A stretch of DNA of 64,000 nucleotides from Rhodospirillales bacterium (GCA_020638335.1 JACKIT010000002.1:85638-149637), one strand, 5' to 3'. Shown: positions 8,532-17,800, counted from the stretch's first letter. Notes: generated by a model not told the origin, from the sequence alone. Numbers and translations are program-made.

Positions 8532-8655
8532 GTTTTCTTCGCCTTTTGGGCTGTGAATACTGTGTTTTTGTGCTTCCGGTGCTCACGTACCAAAATGTAC
8601 GCTGCGCTCCGGTTCTCAAAACCCAGCATTCTCGCCTCAAAATGCTTTGAAATCC
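8529..8655. repeat. GTAC-loop hairpin element, copy A
   Basis: A long imperfect hairpin directly after atpD. Inner arms are 8555-8568 and 8618-8631 (GAATACTGTGTTTT with AAAACCCAGCATTC, 12 of 14 complementary). Near the tip is CGTAC-CAAAAT-GTACG. Outer arms GGTTTTC and GAAATCC are weaker. Copy B (34150-34289) shares the unpaired or loop sequences (GCTTCCGGTGCTCA, CCGGTTCTC, CAAAATGCTTTGAA) but has different, still complementary arm sequences. Confidence 0.65.
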
Positions 8656-8702
8656 GTGTGCGCCTAATAGGGTTTTCGTTATGTAAAATAAAGGTTTAGG
8701 TT

Positions 8703-8894
8703 ATGAACAAAGTGTTCTGTAATAACTGTGAAAAAGAAGTTCTTCCTGTGCGGCCCATGGGGTTGGGTACATTGTTAATGATTTTGTTGACTTGTGGTTT
8801 TTGGATTGTTTGTATTCCCTTTTACAGTTTGAGATGTGGAACATGTAAAAACCTGCTTAGTAAGGAAAATATCCAGAAAGCTAAACAGGCTTAG
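8703..8894 (+). CDS. small zinc-ribbon membrane protein
   Basis: 63 residues. Two Cys-x2-Cys knuckles, CNNCEKE at the N terminus and CGTCKN near the C terminus, flank one hydrophobic stretch (LGTLLMILLTCGFWIVCIPFYSL). This resembles LITAF-like or zinc-ribbon mini-proteins that sit at the membrane surface. It lies between atpD and atpC, which are normally adjacent, so it is an intruder in the operon or an accessory factor. AGGTTATG gives a weak Shine-Dalgarno. Function unknown. Confidence 0.6.
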   Translation: MNKVFCNNCEKEVLPVRPMGLGTLLMILLTCGFWIVCIPFYSLRCGTCKNLLSKENIQKAKQA

Positions 8895-8914
8895 GCACTA
8901 GGAAAGATTAAGCA

Positions 8915-9334
8915 ATGAGCGACACAATTCAATTTGAACTCGTATCCCCTGAAGAAAAGCTGGTTTCCGCGCCGGTGCATATGGCTGTGATCCCCGGTGA
9001 GGAGGGTGAGTTTGGCGTTCTGGCCGGGCATTCCTCGCTGGTTGCTTCACTTCAGCCGGGCGTTGTCGCTTTGTATGACGAACCGCAGGGTGAGCCGCGC
9101 AAGATTTTTATTGCGGGAGGGTTTGCAGATGTCAGCGCTGCGCAATGTACGGTGCTGGCGGAGGAAGCTGTTCTTGTGAGTGATCTTGATCAAGCGAAGA
9201 TTGAGCAAAAAATCGCGGATCTGAATGAAGATCTGGGCATAGCCGAAGAAGCCGCCGACAAGGCGCGTATTGAAAAGCGTCTCAATTTGTTTAAGGCCAA
9301 GCTTTCCGCTGTGACGGGCCATCTCGTCACATAG
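8915..9334 (+). CDS. atpC: ATP synthase F1 epsilon subunit
   Basis: 139 residues. The N-terminal beta sandwich has the family pattern FELVSPEEKLVSAPVHMAVIPG followed by GEFGVLAGHSSLVASLQPG. A C-terminal helical hairpin is present (DQAKIEQKIADLNEDL…). Epsilon is part of the central stalk and can inhibit ATP hydrolysis. The start follows AGGAAAGATTAAGCA. Last gene of the F1 operon. Confidence 0.95.
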   Translation: MSDTIQFELVSPEEKLVSAPVHMAVIPGEEGEFGVLAGHSSLVASLQPGVVALYDEPQGEPRKIFIAGGFADVSAAQCTVLAEEAVLVSDLDQAKIEQKIADLNEDLGIAEEAADKARIEKRLNLFKAKLSAVTGHLVT

Positions 9335-9343
9335 GGGGGCTTT

Positions 9344-9889
9344 TTGTTTTCTGACATTTTACAATCGCTTGGCGGCACGTATTTCGTGGCCGTACAGATG
9401 ATCGGTTTTGTCGGTTTTGCGATTTTTGCTGCCTCTTTTCAGCTGCTTAAACCACGCCATACTATTTTGACGCAATCCTTTGCCAATTTGTGGATTGCTG
9501 TGCACTTCTGGGGGCTGGGATATGGGATGCCGACTTTTATTGCGTTTGCGGCGGCGTTGCGTGATTTTGGTTCCGGCCTCTTGGCGCAACGGGTACAACG
9601 TTTGTTTTTGGTTGCATATCTGTGTGTTCTTTATGTCGCGGCGATATTCCTTGTGCAGGGCTGGGTGGATTGGTGTGCTGTTTTAGGGGCAAGCTTGAAC
9701 ACGGCGGCCCAGTTCTTCCGTGAGCGTTTTTATATTTACCGTTTTTGTTTACTCGGCCATCAATGTTTCTGGCTGGTCGTCTATACGGTAATTCTCAGCA
9801 TTCCGGGGCTGATTTTTATGAGCGGGATTCTGGTTTCAAACGTCGTTGGTATTGGGCGTTATATACGGCAGGAAAAAGCTTTTTATTGA
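9344..9889 (+). CDS. YgjV-family inner-membrane protein
   Basis: 181 residues from TTG 9344, preceded by AGGGGGG only 9 bp after atpC, so probably co-transcribed. It has five or six hydrophobic segments. The opening VQMIGFVGFAIFAASFQLLKPR and ANLWIAVHFWGLG match the YgjV family of bacterial inner-membrane proteins, whose function is unknown. The stop codon overlaps a TTGACA box that may serve the next gene. Confidence 0.75.
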   Translation: MFSDILQSLGGTYFVAVQMIGFVGFAIFAASFQLLKPRHTILTQSFANLWIAVHFWGLGYGMPTFIAFAAALRDFGSGLLAQRVQRLFLVAYLCVLYVAAIFLVQGWVDWCAVLGASLNTAAQFFRERFYIYRFCLLGHQCFWLVVYTVILSIPGLIFMSGILVSNVVGIGRYIRQEKAFY

Positions 9890-9914
9890 CATAATCTTTA
9901 TATTTTTGTAGGGT
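9886..9914 (+). promoter_or_regulatory. possible sigma70 promoter
   Basis: TTGACA at 9886-9891, a 17-bp AT-rich spacer and TAGGGT at 9909-9914. The -35 is perfect and the -10 is poor. It precedes the exported protein gene at 9949 and overlaps the stop codon of the YgjV-like gene. Confidence 0.35.
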
Positions 9915-9948
9915 CCGTTTTTCAATTTGAAAACGGGGTAATTTTATT

Positions 9949-10752
9949 ATGAAAAAATTTCCTGCTGCTTTGGTAGCTGTTGTTTTGAGTGTTAGCGCCA
10001 GTGCTGCGTTTGCGCAGGCGGCTGAGGGAGCGCAAAATGATGATATTTTGTCTCTTACTCCTGATAAGGTAGGGATAACGACGAATTTTGATTGCTCTGG
10101 AAAGATGGCGCATGAATATGCGATGCGGCACTATAACAAAATTACAGCGCAAGATCCGGCGTTAAAATCTTTGGGAAGACAACCGCTTGGTCTTGACGGT
10201 CTTGAAATTCAAGATCTGGCGGATCGTTACGGTGCTTTGCGCACGGCGCTGGCGCAAAAATACGAAACATTGTTCTGTGGTACTATAGATCGGCAAACTG
10301 TTTCTCAGAAAATTTATGAAGGTGTTTATTCGACAGGGCTTTTTTTAAGGGATGTTTTTGAGTTGCACGGGCAAATGATGTCCGAAGAACCGGAGTGGTT
10401 TGATCGTTATTATTCCGATGATTATCTCATGATGAGTATGATGCACTTTTTAGGCATTGAGCATCCGGAAAATGCGGTTGATCGGCAGTTTCTTGAAGGC
10501 TGTGTTGCGCGACGGGATGAGCTTGTGCCCGCAATTTTTGCAATAGATCTGGCTACGATTTTAGGAATTGAAGAATTGCCTGAAATGCAGGCTTATATGC
10601 AAACGTTTAGGCGGATTGTCGAAGAGGAATATGACAAGGCATTCCCCGGAGAATATCAACAAGATTTTTTTCGTTTGTCCTATGAAATTCGGTCAGAAAA
10701 GCCATATGGCAGTTCTGTAAATTTTTCTAGCGAGGGACTTGCGCTTTTTTAA
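9949..10752 (+). CDS. exported protein of unknown function
   Basis: 267 residues with a clear Sec signal peptide (MKKFPAALVAVVLSVSASAAFA, cleavage probably after AFAQA or AFA). The mature part is soluble, acidic and mostly helical, with three cysteines (FDCSGK, LFCGTI, EGCVAR). No family recognised. An AACGGGGTAATTTT leader offers only a weak ribosome site. It converges with the LOG gene downstream. Probably periplasmic. Confidence 0.7.
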   Translation: MKKFPAALVAVVLSVSASAAFAQAAEGAQNDDILSLTPDKVGITTNFDCSGKMAHEYAMRHYNKITAQDPALKSLGRQPLGLDGLEIQDLADRYGALRTALAQKYETLFCGTIDRQTVSQKIYEGVYSTGLFLRDVFELHGQMMSEEPEWFDRYYSDDYLMMSMMHFLGIEHPENAVDRQFLEGCVARRDELVPAIFAIDLATILGIEELPEMQAYMQTFRRIVEEEYDKAFPGEYQQDFFRLSYEIRSEKPYGSSVNFSSEGLALF

Positions 10753-10767
10753 GGAGTGTGTCGAGGG

Positions 10768-11664
10768 TTATTTTTCCCGCGGTCCCCATTTGGCGTTGTG
10801 AAGGTCTATTTCTACGAAATCCTGATGCTTTAATGCCTCGTGCAGAGTTTCTTCGTCGCTTTTAACTGTGAAAAGTTCCAGGCAATGTTTGGTGATGAAG
10901 GTTTCCTCGGCGGCGGTGTGTATCCATTTCAGCAGGCCGTCAAATTCACCATTCTGATTGAGGAAGCCGATTGGACGTTTGTGCTTGTGCAATTGTTTCA
11001 GGCCGAGCGCGCAGGCGACGTAGTATGAGTTTTCGACGCTGGGGATGTCGATGATGATGGGTTCATCGGTGCCCCTGGTGATTTCATCTTCGAAGTGGGG
11101 GTAGTGATCCGGTGGGCTTACCGGTTCATCCGTTTTGTAAGCGTTTAGTGCGGGGATTACATCTTCGACGCTATTTACGATCAGCAGGAAGCGTTTGTCA
11201 AAATCGGGCAGGGTGCGCAGGTAAGCGATCATGTCGTCCCAGTAGCCTTCGATATTGACCAAAACGAGAGGTTTGGTGTGCAGGCCGAGACGTGCCCAAT
11301 AGAGCATTTCAAGGCTTTCATCAAGCGTGCCAAAGCCGCCGGGTAGAGATATGACTGCATCGGCCATTTGAAACATGCGTTTTTTACGGTCCCAGAGGTC
11401 TTCGACCATTATGGTTTCGGAAAGATTACTAAGGATGCGCTCGCTGTCTTTGAGTTTACGCGGGATGATGCCGGTAACGTGGGCGCCGGTGTTGAGAGCG
11501 CTCCCGGCCAGCAGGCCCATCAGTCCGGCGTCCATGCCGCCATAGGTCAGGCGCATGTCCTTTTCGCCGATGATCTGGCCGAGGGCACGGGCCGCGTCTT
11601 TAAATACGGGCCGCGCATGACCGGAAGAGCCGAGATAAACTGTGAGGGTTTTGATGTTGTTCAT
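10768..11664 (-). CDS. LOG-family protein (TIGR00730-type)
   Basis: 298 residues. The N-terminal Rossmann domain (1-190) has YLGSSG, TYGGMDAGLMG and the family motif PGGFGTLDESLEMLYWARLG at about residues 105-124, as in cytokinin riboside 5'-monophosphate phosphoribohydrolases and nucleotide 5'-monophosphate nucleosidases. The C-terminal 100 residues are an extension beyond the usual length of about 190 and are not recognised. Bacterial LOG proteins often act in nucleotide salvage rather than hormone synthesis. Confidence 0.85.
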   Translation of the reverse strand: MNNIKTLTVYLGSSGHARPVFKDAARALGQIIGEKDMRLTYGGMDAGLMGLLAGSALNTGAHVTGIIPRKLKDSERILSNLSETIMVEDLWDRKKRMFQMADAVISLPGGFGTLDESLEMLYWARLGLHTKPLVLVNIEGYWDDMIAYLRTLPDFDKRFLLIVNSVEDVIPALNAYKTDEPVSPPDHYPHFEDEITRGTDEPIIIDIPSVENSYYVACALGLKQLHKHKRPIGFLNQNGEFDGLLKWIHTAAEETFITKHCLELFTVKSDEETLHEALKHQDFVEIDLHNAKWGPREK

Positions 11665-11685
11665 GCGTGTTGCTTTTGTCCCAAT

Positions 11686-11749
11686 GTCATGCCCGCTTTA
11701 TGCGGGCATCCGGATCCCCGCACTCATTTTTCAAATGGGCGGGGATGAC
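11686..11749. repeat. GTCAT…ATGAC palindrome
   Basis: The outer arms GTCATGCCCGC and GCGGGGATGAC are complementary except for one base. Inside are a second stem CCCGCTTTATGCGGG and the palindrome ATCCGGAT. It lies between the LOG gene and pabA. A shorter relative of the ATCCCCGC…GCGGGGAT type is at 40579-40598. Probably a dispersed intergenic repeat. Confidence 0.55.
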
Positions 11750-11775
11750 GATTTTGAAGGATTTGACTTGTATAT

Positions 11776-12372
11776 TCAAGCCGCAGAAGCTTTTAGTTTA
11801 TGCCAGCTTTGTGCCAGATCAACAAAATTCTGCACGAGGGGCTGGCCATGCTCGGTCAGGACGCTTTCGGGGTGGAATTGTACGCCGTAAACCGGATGGG
11901 CAGGATGGCTGAGGGCCATGATTTCGCCGCTGCCGGTTTGGGCATCTGTTATGAGCGGGCAGGTCTTGGATGGTTGTACGATCAGGGAATGGTAGCGCCC
12001 GACATTTAGCGGTGAGGGGAGGCCCGCGAACAGGCCCTGTTGATTATGGGTGATGGCGGTGGCTTTGCCGTGGATGGGGGTGTCGGCGCGCAGGGTTATT
12101 GCGCCGTAGGCTTCGCCGATGGCCTGATGTCCCAGACACACACCGAGCATCGGCAGGGTGGGCCCTAGGGTTTTGACCGCTTCAACGCAGATGCCCGCTT
12201 CTTTTGGGGTGCAGGGGCCGGGCGAAAGGATGAGCGCTTCGGGCTTCAACTCTTTGATCTCGTCAATGGTGATGGCGTCATTGCGGATAATTTGCGTGGA
12301 AACGCCGGTCATTTCAAAATACCGTGCCAGATTATGGACGAAGGAGTCGTAGTTATCGATGACTAAAAACAT
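11776..12372 (-). CDS. pabA: aminodeoxychorismate synthase glutaminase subunit (PabA/TrpG type)
   Basis: 198 residues from ATG 12372 (MFLVIDNYDSFVHNLARYF); the frame is open further upstream but the conserved start is here. Class I glutamine amidotransferase: oxyanion strand LILSPGPCTP, nucleophile Cys in GVCLGHQAIGEAYG, and the His-Glu pair in VQFHPES. It supplies ammonia to the chorismate-binding partner. pabB follows on the same strand about 1.4 kb upstream, which favours PabA, although one glutaminase often serves both folate and tryptophan synthesis. Confidence 0.9.
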   Translation of the reverse strand: MFLVIDNYDSFVHNLARYFEMTGVSTQIIRNDAITIDEIKELKPEALILSPGPCTPKEAGICVEAVKTLGPTLPMLGVCLGHQAIGEAYGAITLRADTPIHGKATAITHNQQGLFAGLPSPLNVGRYHSLIVQPSKTCPLITDAQTGSGEIMALSHPAHPVYGVQFHPESVLTEHGQPLVQNFVDLAQSWHKLKASAA

Positions 12373-12442
12373 GGCTCTATAAAGCATATTCGGGGGGCTG
12401 CTGGCAATATATGAAAATTCTGCATTGTCGTGCATTTTTAGA

Positions 12443-12470
12443 TTGTTATTTGCTATAAAAACGGTATAAC
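12443..12470 (+). promoter_or_regulatory. possible sigma70 promoter
   Basis: TTGTTA at 12443-12448, a 16-bp spacer, and TATAAC at 12465-12470, about 45 bp upstream of the unknown gene at 12515. AAGAGGAG precedes that start. Confidence 0.4.
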
Positions 12471-12514
12471 GGGCATTCGGTTTTGAGTAAGACGGATAAA
12501 AGAGGAGATTTCCT

Positions 12515-13156
12515 ATGGCTGAGGCTGTGAAAGCAATTGCGCCTTTATCAGAGGATTCCGAAAAGCAAAGCCAATTTCAGCGGATTTGCAAGTGGTTTAA
12601 TGCGGCGGCTACTCCTGAAGAAAATCCAAAATTTCCTGAGCAAGAAGAAGAGTATCGGTTTGAGCTTTTTGAACAAGGGGTTAATGCCGCAGAAAAAAAA
12701 TGTGATGCATTTAATCAGGAGGAATGGAACGCTTTTTCTGATGGTGCTCAAAAGGCCTTTGATGGTTTTTCGGACACCTTTAAAGAGAGGGCTGGATTTC
12801 TTGTTGCGAAGAGCAACGTGTGGAGCAAAGTGCTCGGTTCTTTGTCTGATGTTGAGCGTATTGAAAAGAGGTTGCAGCTTTCTGTTCAAATGGAAAGGCC
12901 GGTGGGAAGAGCCGCTTTATTTAAAAAAATCCTTGAAGATGAGCTTGATGTGATACGTACTTTGGAAGCAGAGGATCTGGTGCCGATATCAAATGCTATG
13001 CGCGGGGCTATGGTGGCTTTTTCCGGCAATGAACAAGCGCAAGGGCTTGTATCGTATTTGTTCAATCAAAATCCGTTTTTGAAAGAGCTATTAAGTCGGG
13101 ATTTGTCTAGAGTTGATCCGTGCATGGCTGCAAATTTAGCTGTATTAACCCGCTAA
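12515..13156 (+). CDS. unknown soluble protein
   Basis: 213 residues, no signal peptide or membrane segment, mainly helical and charged (EEEYRFELFEQGVNAAEKK, IEKRLQLSVQMERPV). No family recognised. A good Shine-Dalgarno (AAGAGGAG) sits 9 bp before ATG 12515. It lies on the opposite strand between pabA and pabB and its end overlaps the 3' end of pabB by 12 bp. Lower GC than the pab genes suggests acquisition. Confidence 0.6.
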   Translation: MAEAVKAIAPLSEDSEKQSQFQRICKWFNAAATPEENPKFPEQEEEYRFELFEQGVNAAEKKCDAFNQEEWNAFSDGAQKAFDGFSDTFKERAGFLVAKSNVWSKVLGSLSDVERIEKRLQLSVQMERPVGRAALFKKILEDELDVIRTLEAEDLVPISNAMRGAMVAFSGNEQAQGLVSYLFNQNPFLKELLSRDLSRVDPCMAANLAVLTR

Positions 13157-14572
13157 TAAAATCTCTTCCTCGATTTCGTGGTGATCGGTTTCGAAGCTGC
13201 GGAACAGCCCTTCGGCTTTGTGGAAGGTTTCCTGATATTCATCTTCGGGCTGTGAATCCGCGGTGACGCCGCCGCCGACCTGAAAACTCACATGTTGGCG
13301 GGCGCCGGTGCCTTCATAGACCAGCGTGCGGATGAGGATGTTGCTGTCCATCGTGCCGTCAAATCCGACATAGCCCATGGCACCGCAATAGGGGCCGCGG
13401 CGTGAGGGTTCAAGTTCTTCGATAATTTCCATGGCGCGAATTTTGGGCGCGCCGGTGATGGAACCGCCGGGGAAGCAAGCCTGCATCAGGTCGAGTGGGG
13501 TCTTGCCGCTTTTGAGCTGCCCGCGCACGGTGGAGACCAAATGATGAACGTTGGCGAAGGTTTCGAGCTTGCATAGCTCGCTGACCTCAATCGATTTCAC
13601 TTTACAAACTTTCGATAAATCGTTGCGCAGCAAATCGACGATCATGGTGTTTTCGGCGCGGTCTTTTTCGCTGGTTTCCAGTTCTTCGCGGTATTTTTGA
13701 TCGAGCGCAGTGTTGGCGATGTGGGGCCGCGTGCCTTTGATGGGGCGGGTTTCGACGCGGGTATCCTTAACCGTCAGGAAACGTTCGGGCGAGGCGGAGG
13801 AGATTCTGATATCGCCGCAATTCATATAGCAGGCAAAGGGCGCGGCGTTGACCTCGCGTAAATGCCGGTAATGGGCGAAGGGGCTGAAACCTGCGGGCAG
13901 GGCGGAGTCAAAGCGCTGGGAGACATTGGCCTGAAAAATATCGCCGGCCTTGATGTATTCAATAACCTTATCAACCATATCCATGTAACTGCAGGCATCG
14001 AAGTTGGATTCCCATTCGAGATGGGTGCTTTGATAGGGTGCGTGGAGGGTTGGATGTTTGATCAGGCCCAGCACGTAGTCTTGTTTACGGCGCGCTTCGT
14101 GATAGCTGGGTGCATGGGTGATGATCCAGGCCTGGTCTTTCTGATGATCAAAAGCCAGCACCTGATCATAGATGCCCAGCGCGAGGTCGGGCATATCGGG
14201 GTTATCGGTTGCGTCTTCGGGAAGTTTTTCCAGTGTGCGGCCCAAATCATAGCCAAAATAACCGGCCAGTCCGCCCTGAAACGGGGGGAGGCCACGTACT
14301 GGCTCACTTTGCGGAACCCATTTTTTCATGCAGTCTTTGATGATTTTGAAGGGCTCGCCTTCGATTTTTAGCTGCTCTTCCCAGTTGGTGATCTGCATCA
14401 CACCGTTTTTATATTCCAGCGTTTCAATCGGGTGGGAGACGATGAAGGAGTAGCGGGCGTTTGGATGGCTCAGGTCGGCGCTGTCGAAGAGCAGGGAGTA
14501 GGGCAAATGTTCAAGGGCGCTGAACGCCTCTAGAGGATCGCGGATCGGCAGTTCCCGAATAAAAGGTGTCAT
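13145..14572 (-). CDS. pabB: aminodeoxychorismate synthase component I
   Basis: 475 residues of the chorismate-binding family. The motifs favour PabB over TrpE: PIKGTRPH (lysine variant rather than the PIAGT of TrpE), PGGSITGAPKIRAMEIIEELE and YCGAMGYVGFDGTMDSNILIRT. It converts chorismate to 4-amino-4-deoxychorismate with PabA, for folate. The C-terminal tail is acidic (DHHEIEEEILLAG). No pabC lyase gene is nearby. Confidence 0.88.
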   Translation of the reverse strand: MTPFIRELPIRDPLEAFSALEHLPYSLLFDSADLSHPNARYSFIVSHPIETLEYKNGVMQITNWEEQLKIEGEPFKIIKDCMKKWVPQSEPVRGLPPFQGGLAGYFGYDLGRTLEKLPEDATDNPDMPDLALGIYDQVLAFDHQKDQAWIITHAPSYHEARRKQDYVLGLIKHPTLHAPYQSTHLEWESNFDACSYMDMVDKVIEYIKAGDIFQANVSQRFDSALPAGFSPFAHYRHLREVNAAPFACYMNCGDIRISSASPERFLTVKDTRVETRPIKGTRPHIANTALDQKYREELETSEKDRAENTMIVDLLRNDLSKVCKVKSIEVSELCKLETFANVHHLVSTVRGQLKSGKTPLDLMQACFPGGSITGAPKIRAMEIIEELEPSRRGPYCGAMGYVGFDGTMDSNILIRTLVYEGTGARQHVSFQVGGGVTADSQPEDEYQETFHKAEGLFRSFETDHHEIEEEILLAG

Positions 14573-14734
14573 GCGCTGGCTCCCTTCACGTAAACATATC
14601 CCTGTTGCTGGCTTCGTTTTTTGTATGGGCGTAGTGTAAACCGCATTTTATTGCACAGCAATAGTTTTAGCATTCTCCGATTCTGCGCATGAGAGAATTT
14701 CAAAGTGAAACTTATCCACATTTTCGCGGTTTTC

Positions 14735-14869
14735 GTCATTGCGAGGAGCGTCAGCGACGCGGCAATCCAAAAATTGCATCCTGACGAAAGTCAGGATCCA
14801 CCGGAAGGAGATCCCAAATCAAGTTTGGGATGCATTATTACCGGATTGTTTCGCTGCACTCGCAATGAC
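14735..14869. repeat. CATTGCGAGG…CGCAATGAC palindrome with nested hairpins
   Basis: Fills most of the 304-bp gap upstream of pabB. The outer ends GTCATTGCGAG and CTCGCAATGAC are complementary, followed inward by GGCAATCC and GGATTGTTTC. Nested in the loop are two further hairpins, ATCCTGAC/GTCAGGAT (14778-14797) and ATCCCAAA/TTTGGGAT (14811-14831). A second copy with a different, shorter interior lies at 18325-18416, so the dinG gene is bracketed by the two. Confidence 0.65.
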
Positions 14870-14876
14870 GGCGTGG

Positions 14877-17800
14877 TTATGTGCCTAGATGGTCCTGGAT
14901 AGCGGCGGTGACCTTGGAAAGGCCTGTTTTTACTATCTCTACATTTTTGGGAAATGCGCTTTGCAGGCGGGTGGGTAGACCGGAATCAAGCATGACGAAC
15001 ACGCCTTTATCGCTTTCACTACGGATGAGGCGGCCAAAGGCCTGTTTGAGTTTGAGGCGGGTAATCGTTTCATCATAGGCGCGCCCGCCGAAAGCCTCAC
15101 GCCTTGCCTTGTGCAATATGGTCGGGCGCGGCCACGGTACGCGGTCAAAGACAATCAGGCGCAGGGCGTTGCCGGGTACATCGACGCCGTCGCGGATGGC
15201 ATCTGTGCCGAGCAGGCAGGCGTGTTCATCTTCGCGGAACATATCGACCAGTGTGCCGGTGTCGATTTCATCGATATGTTGGGCGTAAAGCGGTAGGCCG
15301 GCATTTTCCAGCTCCCCTGCGATGCGCGCCTGCACTGCGCGCAGGCGCGAGATGGCGGTGAACAGGCCCAGTGCCCCGCCGCCTGCGGCCTTGAACAGAG
15401 CGCGATAGGCTCCGGCGACTTGGTCAAGATTGTGTTTGTTGACATCATTGATGACAAAAATTTTGGTCTGATTTGCGTAATCAAATGGTGAGGCGAAGCT
15501 GTGGGTTTTTGCGCCGGGATTGAGATAGGCTGCGCCGGTGCGTTTCAAGGCACTGGTCCAATCGGCTTGATCTTCCTGTGAGGAATCGCGCAAAGTGGCG
15601 GAGGTTACTGCCATACCGTGGATGTGAGGCCGGATGCTGGAGGCGAAGGGCTGCATCGGGTCGATATGGTGGCGGTAGAGGCCGACATCGACGGCGTGTC
15701 CATCAACGCGCTCGATTTCCATCCAGTCGATGAACTGTGTGGCCGATTCTAAACCCTCCCCCTTTTGGGGGGAGGGACGGGGTGGGGGGCTTCCCAAGTG
15801 ATTTATAATTGTTTGTAAAACACCGTCCGTATTTTGCAGAACTTCGTTATTCCAGAATCTCAACACCCGATAGCCTTTTGATTGAAGATAGGCGGTGCGG
15901 GTTTGATCGTATTGTCCCTGCTCGCTATGCTGACCACCGTCAATTTCGATGATCAGTTTCTTTTCAGGGCATGCAAAATCAGTAATGTAATTGTCAATCG
16001 GATGTTGTCGGCGGAATTTTACGCCAAGCTGTTTATGGTTGAGGTTTAACCAGAGGTTTTCCTCTGCTTGCGTTAAGTTTTTCCGCAGTTGCTGAGATTT
16101 TTCGATCATGTCATGAGACGCATTTTGATGGAAATGTTCCCCACCCTCGCTGCACTCTGCCCTCCCCCTTGGAGAGGGAGGGCCGTTGGTGTCAAGGTTT
16201 TCGAGCATGGCGATCCAGGCTTGCAGGGTGAGGGTGGCGCGGCGCTGGAGAGAAGCGCTGAGCGCTTCGAGGCGTTTGCGGGTGTCGGCGTCGAGGAGGC
16301 CTTCATCATTGGCGAGTTTCTTTTGGAAAATGCGCGCAAGGCTTTGCATCGGTTTTTGCAGATCCGCCAGTGCGGTTTTGAGCTTATGTGCGGCTGTGAG
16401 CACATCAGGATCTATCGGGAAAAGTTCAGTTTCGAGGGAATATGGCCCGTCTCTTCCATCGGCGCGGGCGTGGACCTGCTTATAAATTTGTGCGAGGAAT
16501 TGTTCGGTGGGGCCGGAAGGGAATCCATCGCGCAGGCGCCGGGTCCATCCATCCATCGGCAAGCATTCGGCGGCGTTTAAGATTTTGCGCAGCAGCTCTT
16601 CGGCTTCTTGCATGCCTTCAGTTAAATCTTCGGCTCGGCGTTTGAGGCCGCGGGCGCGGCTGGCGCGGCGTCCGCTTTCATTGCCCAAAATCCATCTTCG
16701 CAGGTCGCGGGTTTCGCGGGCAGTGAGGTGAGCTGCAAAGGCGCTGTCGGCGGCATCGAAAAGATGGTGGCCCTCATCGAAGACATAGCGCGTTGGCATG
16801 TCCTCGCCGGAGGTGGCGAGCGCGGCGGAGATCATGACCAGCGCGTGGTTGGCGACAACGATGCGGGCGTGGGCGGCGCTACGCACAGAGCGTTCGACGA
16901 AGCATTTGTGGTAATGATCGCAAGCGGAATAGATGCATTCGCCGCGGCGGTCGGCGAGCACGGCGCTGTGGCGATAACCGAGGAGGCCGGAGAGCCAGCC
17001 GGGGTAATCGCTACCAGTGAGATCACCGTCTTTGGTGGCTGCGGTCCAGCGGGCCATGATGCCGGCGGCAATAGCGGCATCGGGGTGTTTGGCAAGCGCA
17101 GCTCCGGCGGCGGCTTCTTCGAGATTGAGCAGGCAGAGGTAGTTTTCGCGGCCCTTACGGGTGGCGACATGCACAGCTTTGAGCTCAGGGTTGGGGTAGA
17201 GGCGATCGAGTTCCTGATCAATCTGGCGCTGGAGGTTTTTGGTGTAGGTCGATATCCAGACGGTGCCTTGGTTTTTTTCGGCCCAGACGCTGGCTGGGGC
17301 GAGGTATCCGAGGGTTTTTCCGACGCCGGTGCCTGCTTCGGCGAGGATGATGTGGGGGATATTTTTGTCGCCTATTATAAAACGGTCCCCTCCCCCTTGA
17401 GGGGGAGGGTTAGGGTGGGGGTGTTCGATATTGTTAGATTCAACACCCTCCCCCTTGCCCCCTCCCTCAAGGGAGGGGGGGCTCGTTTTAGTTTGAGTTG
17501 AAGGCGGTGTAAATGCCTTGGCAATCATGCTGGCGTAGTCTATCTGCTCTTCGCGTTTTTCGGCTTCGGGGCCGAGGAGTCTGATCAGGCGCTCGCGCGC
17601 TTCGTCTTCGGTTACGCCGTGGTGAGAGGCAGGTGGAGGAGGGGCTTCTTCGGCCCATTCGGGCAGGTTTTTCCAGATGTTTAATCCGGTTTTTGAATTG
17701 ACGGGCACGGCTTCGTCATAGGTTTCGCCGAGTGCTGAAAATACGAACGGCGTCCATGCCCAGCCTTTGCCGTTCAGGCCCATGACGCGGGCGATTTCGA

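Noticed and set aside
13145..14572. Anthranilate synthase component I (TrpE)
   Set aside because: PIKGTRPH and PGGSITGAPK are PabB-type; TrpE would have PIAGTRPRG and a GTLSGAPK-like motif.
15754..16182. Frameshifted or chimeric assembly in the helicase gene
   Set aside because: The frame continues through all three insertions, helicase motifs lie in order on both sides, and the inserted parts have matching palindromic ends; a biological insertion explains it better.
16728..17501. 257-residue Gly/Ala-rich plus-strand frame
   Set aside because: Antisense to the helicase core including its Fe-S cysteines; no ribosome site.
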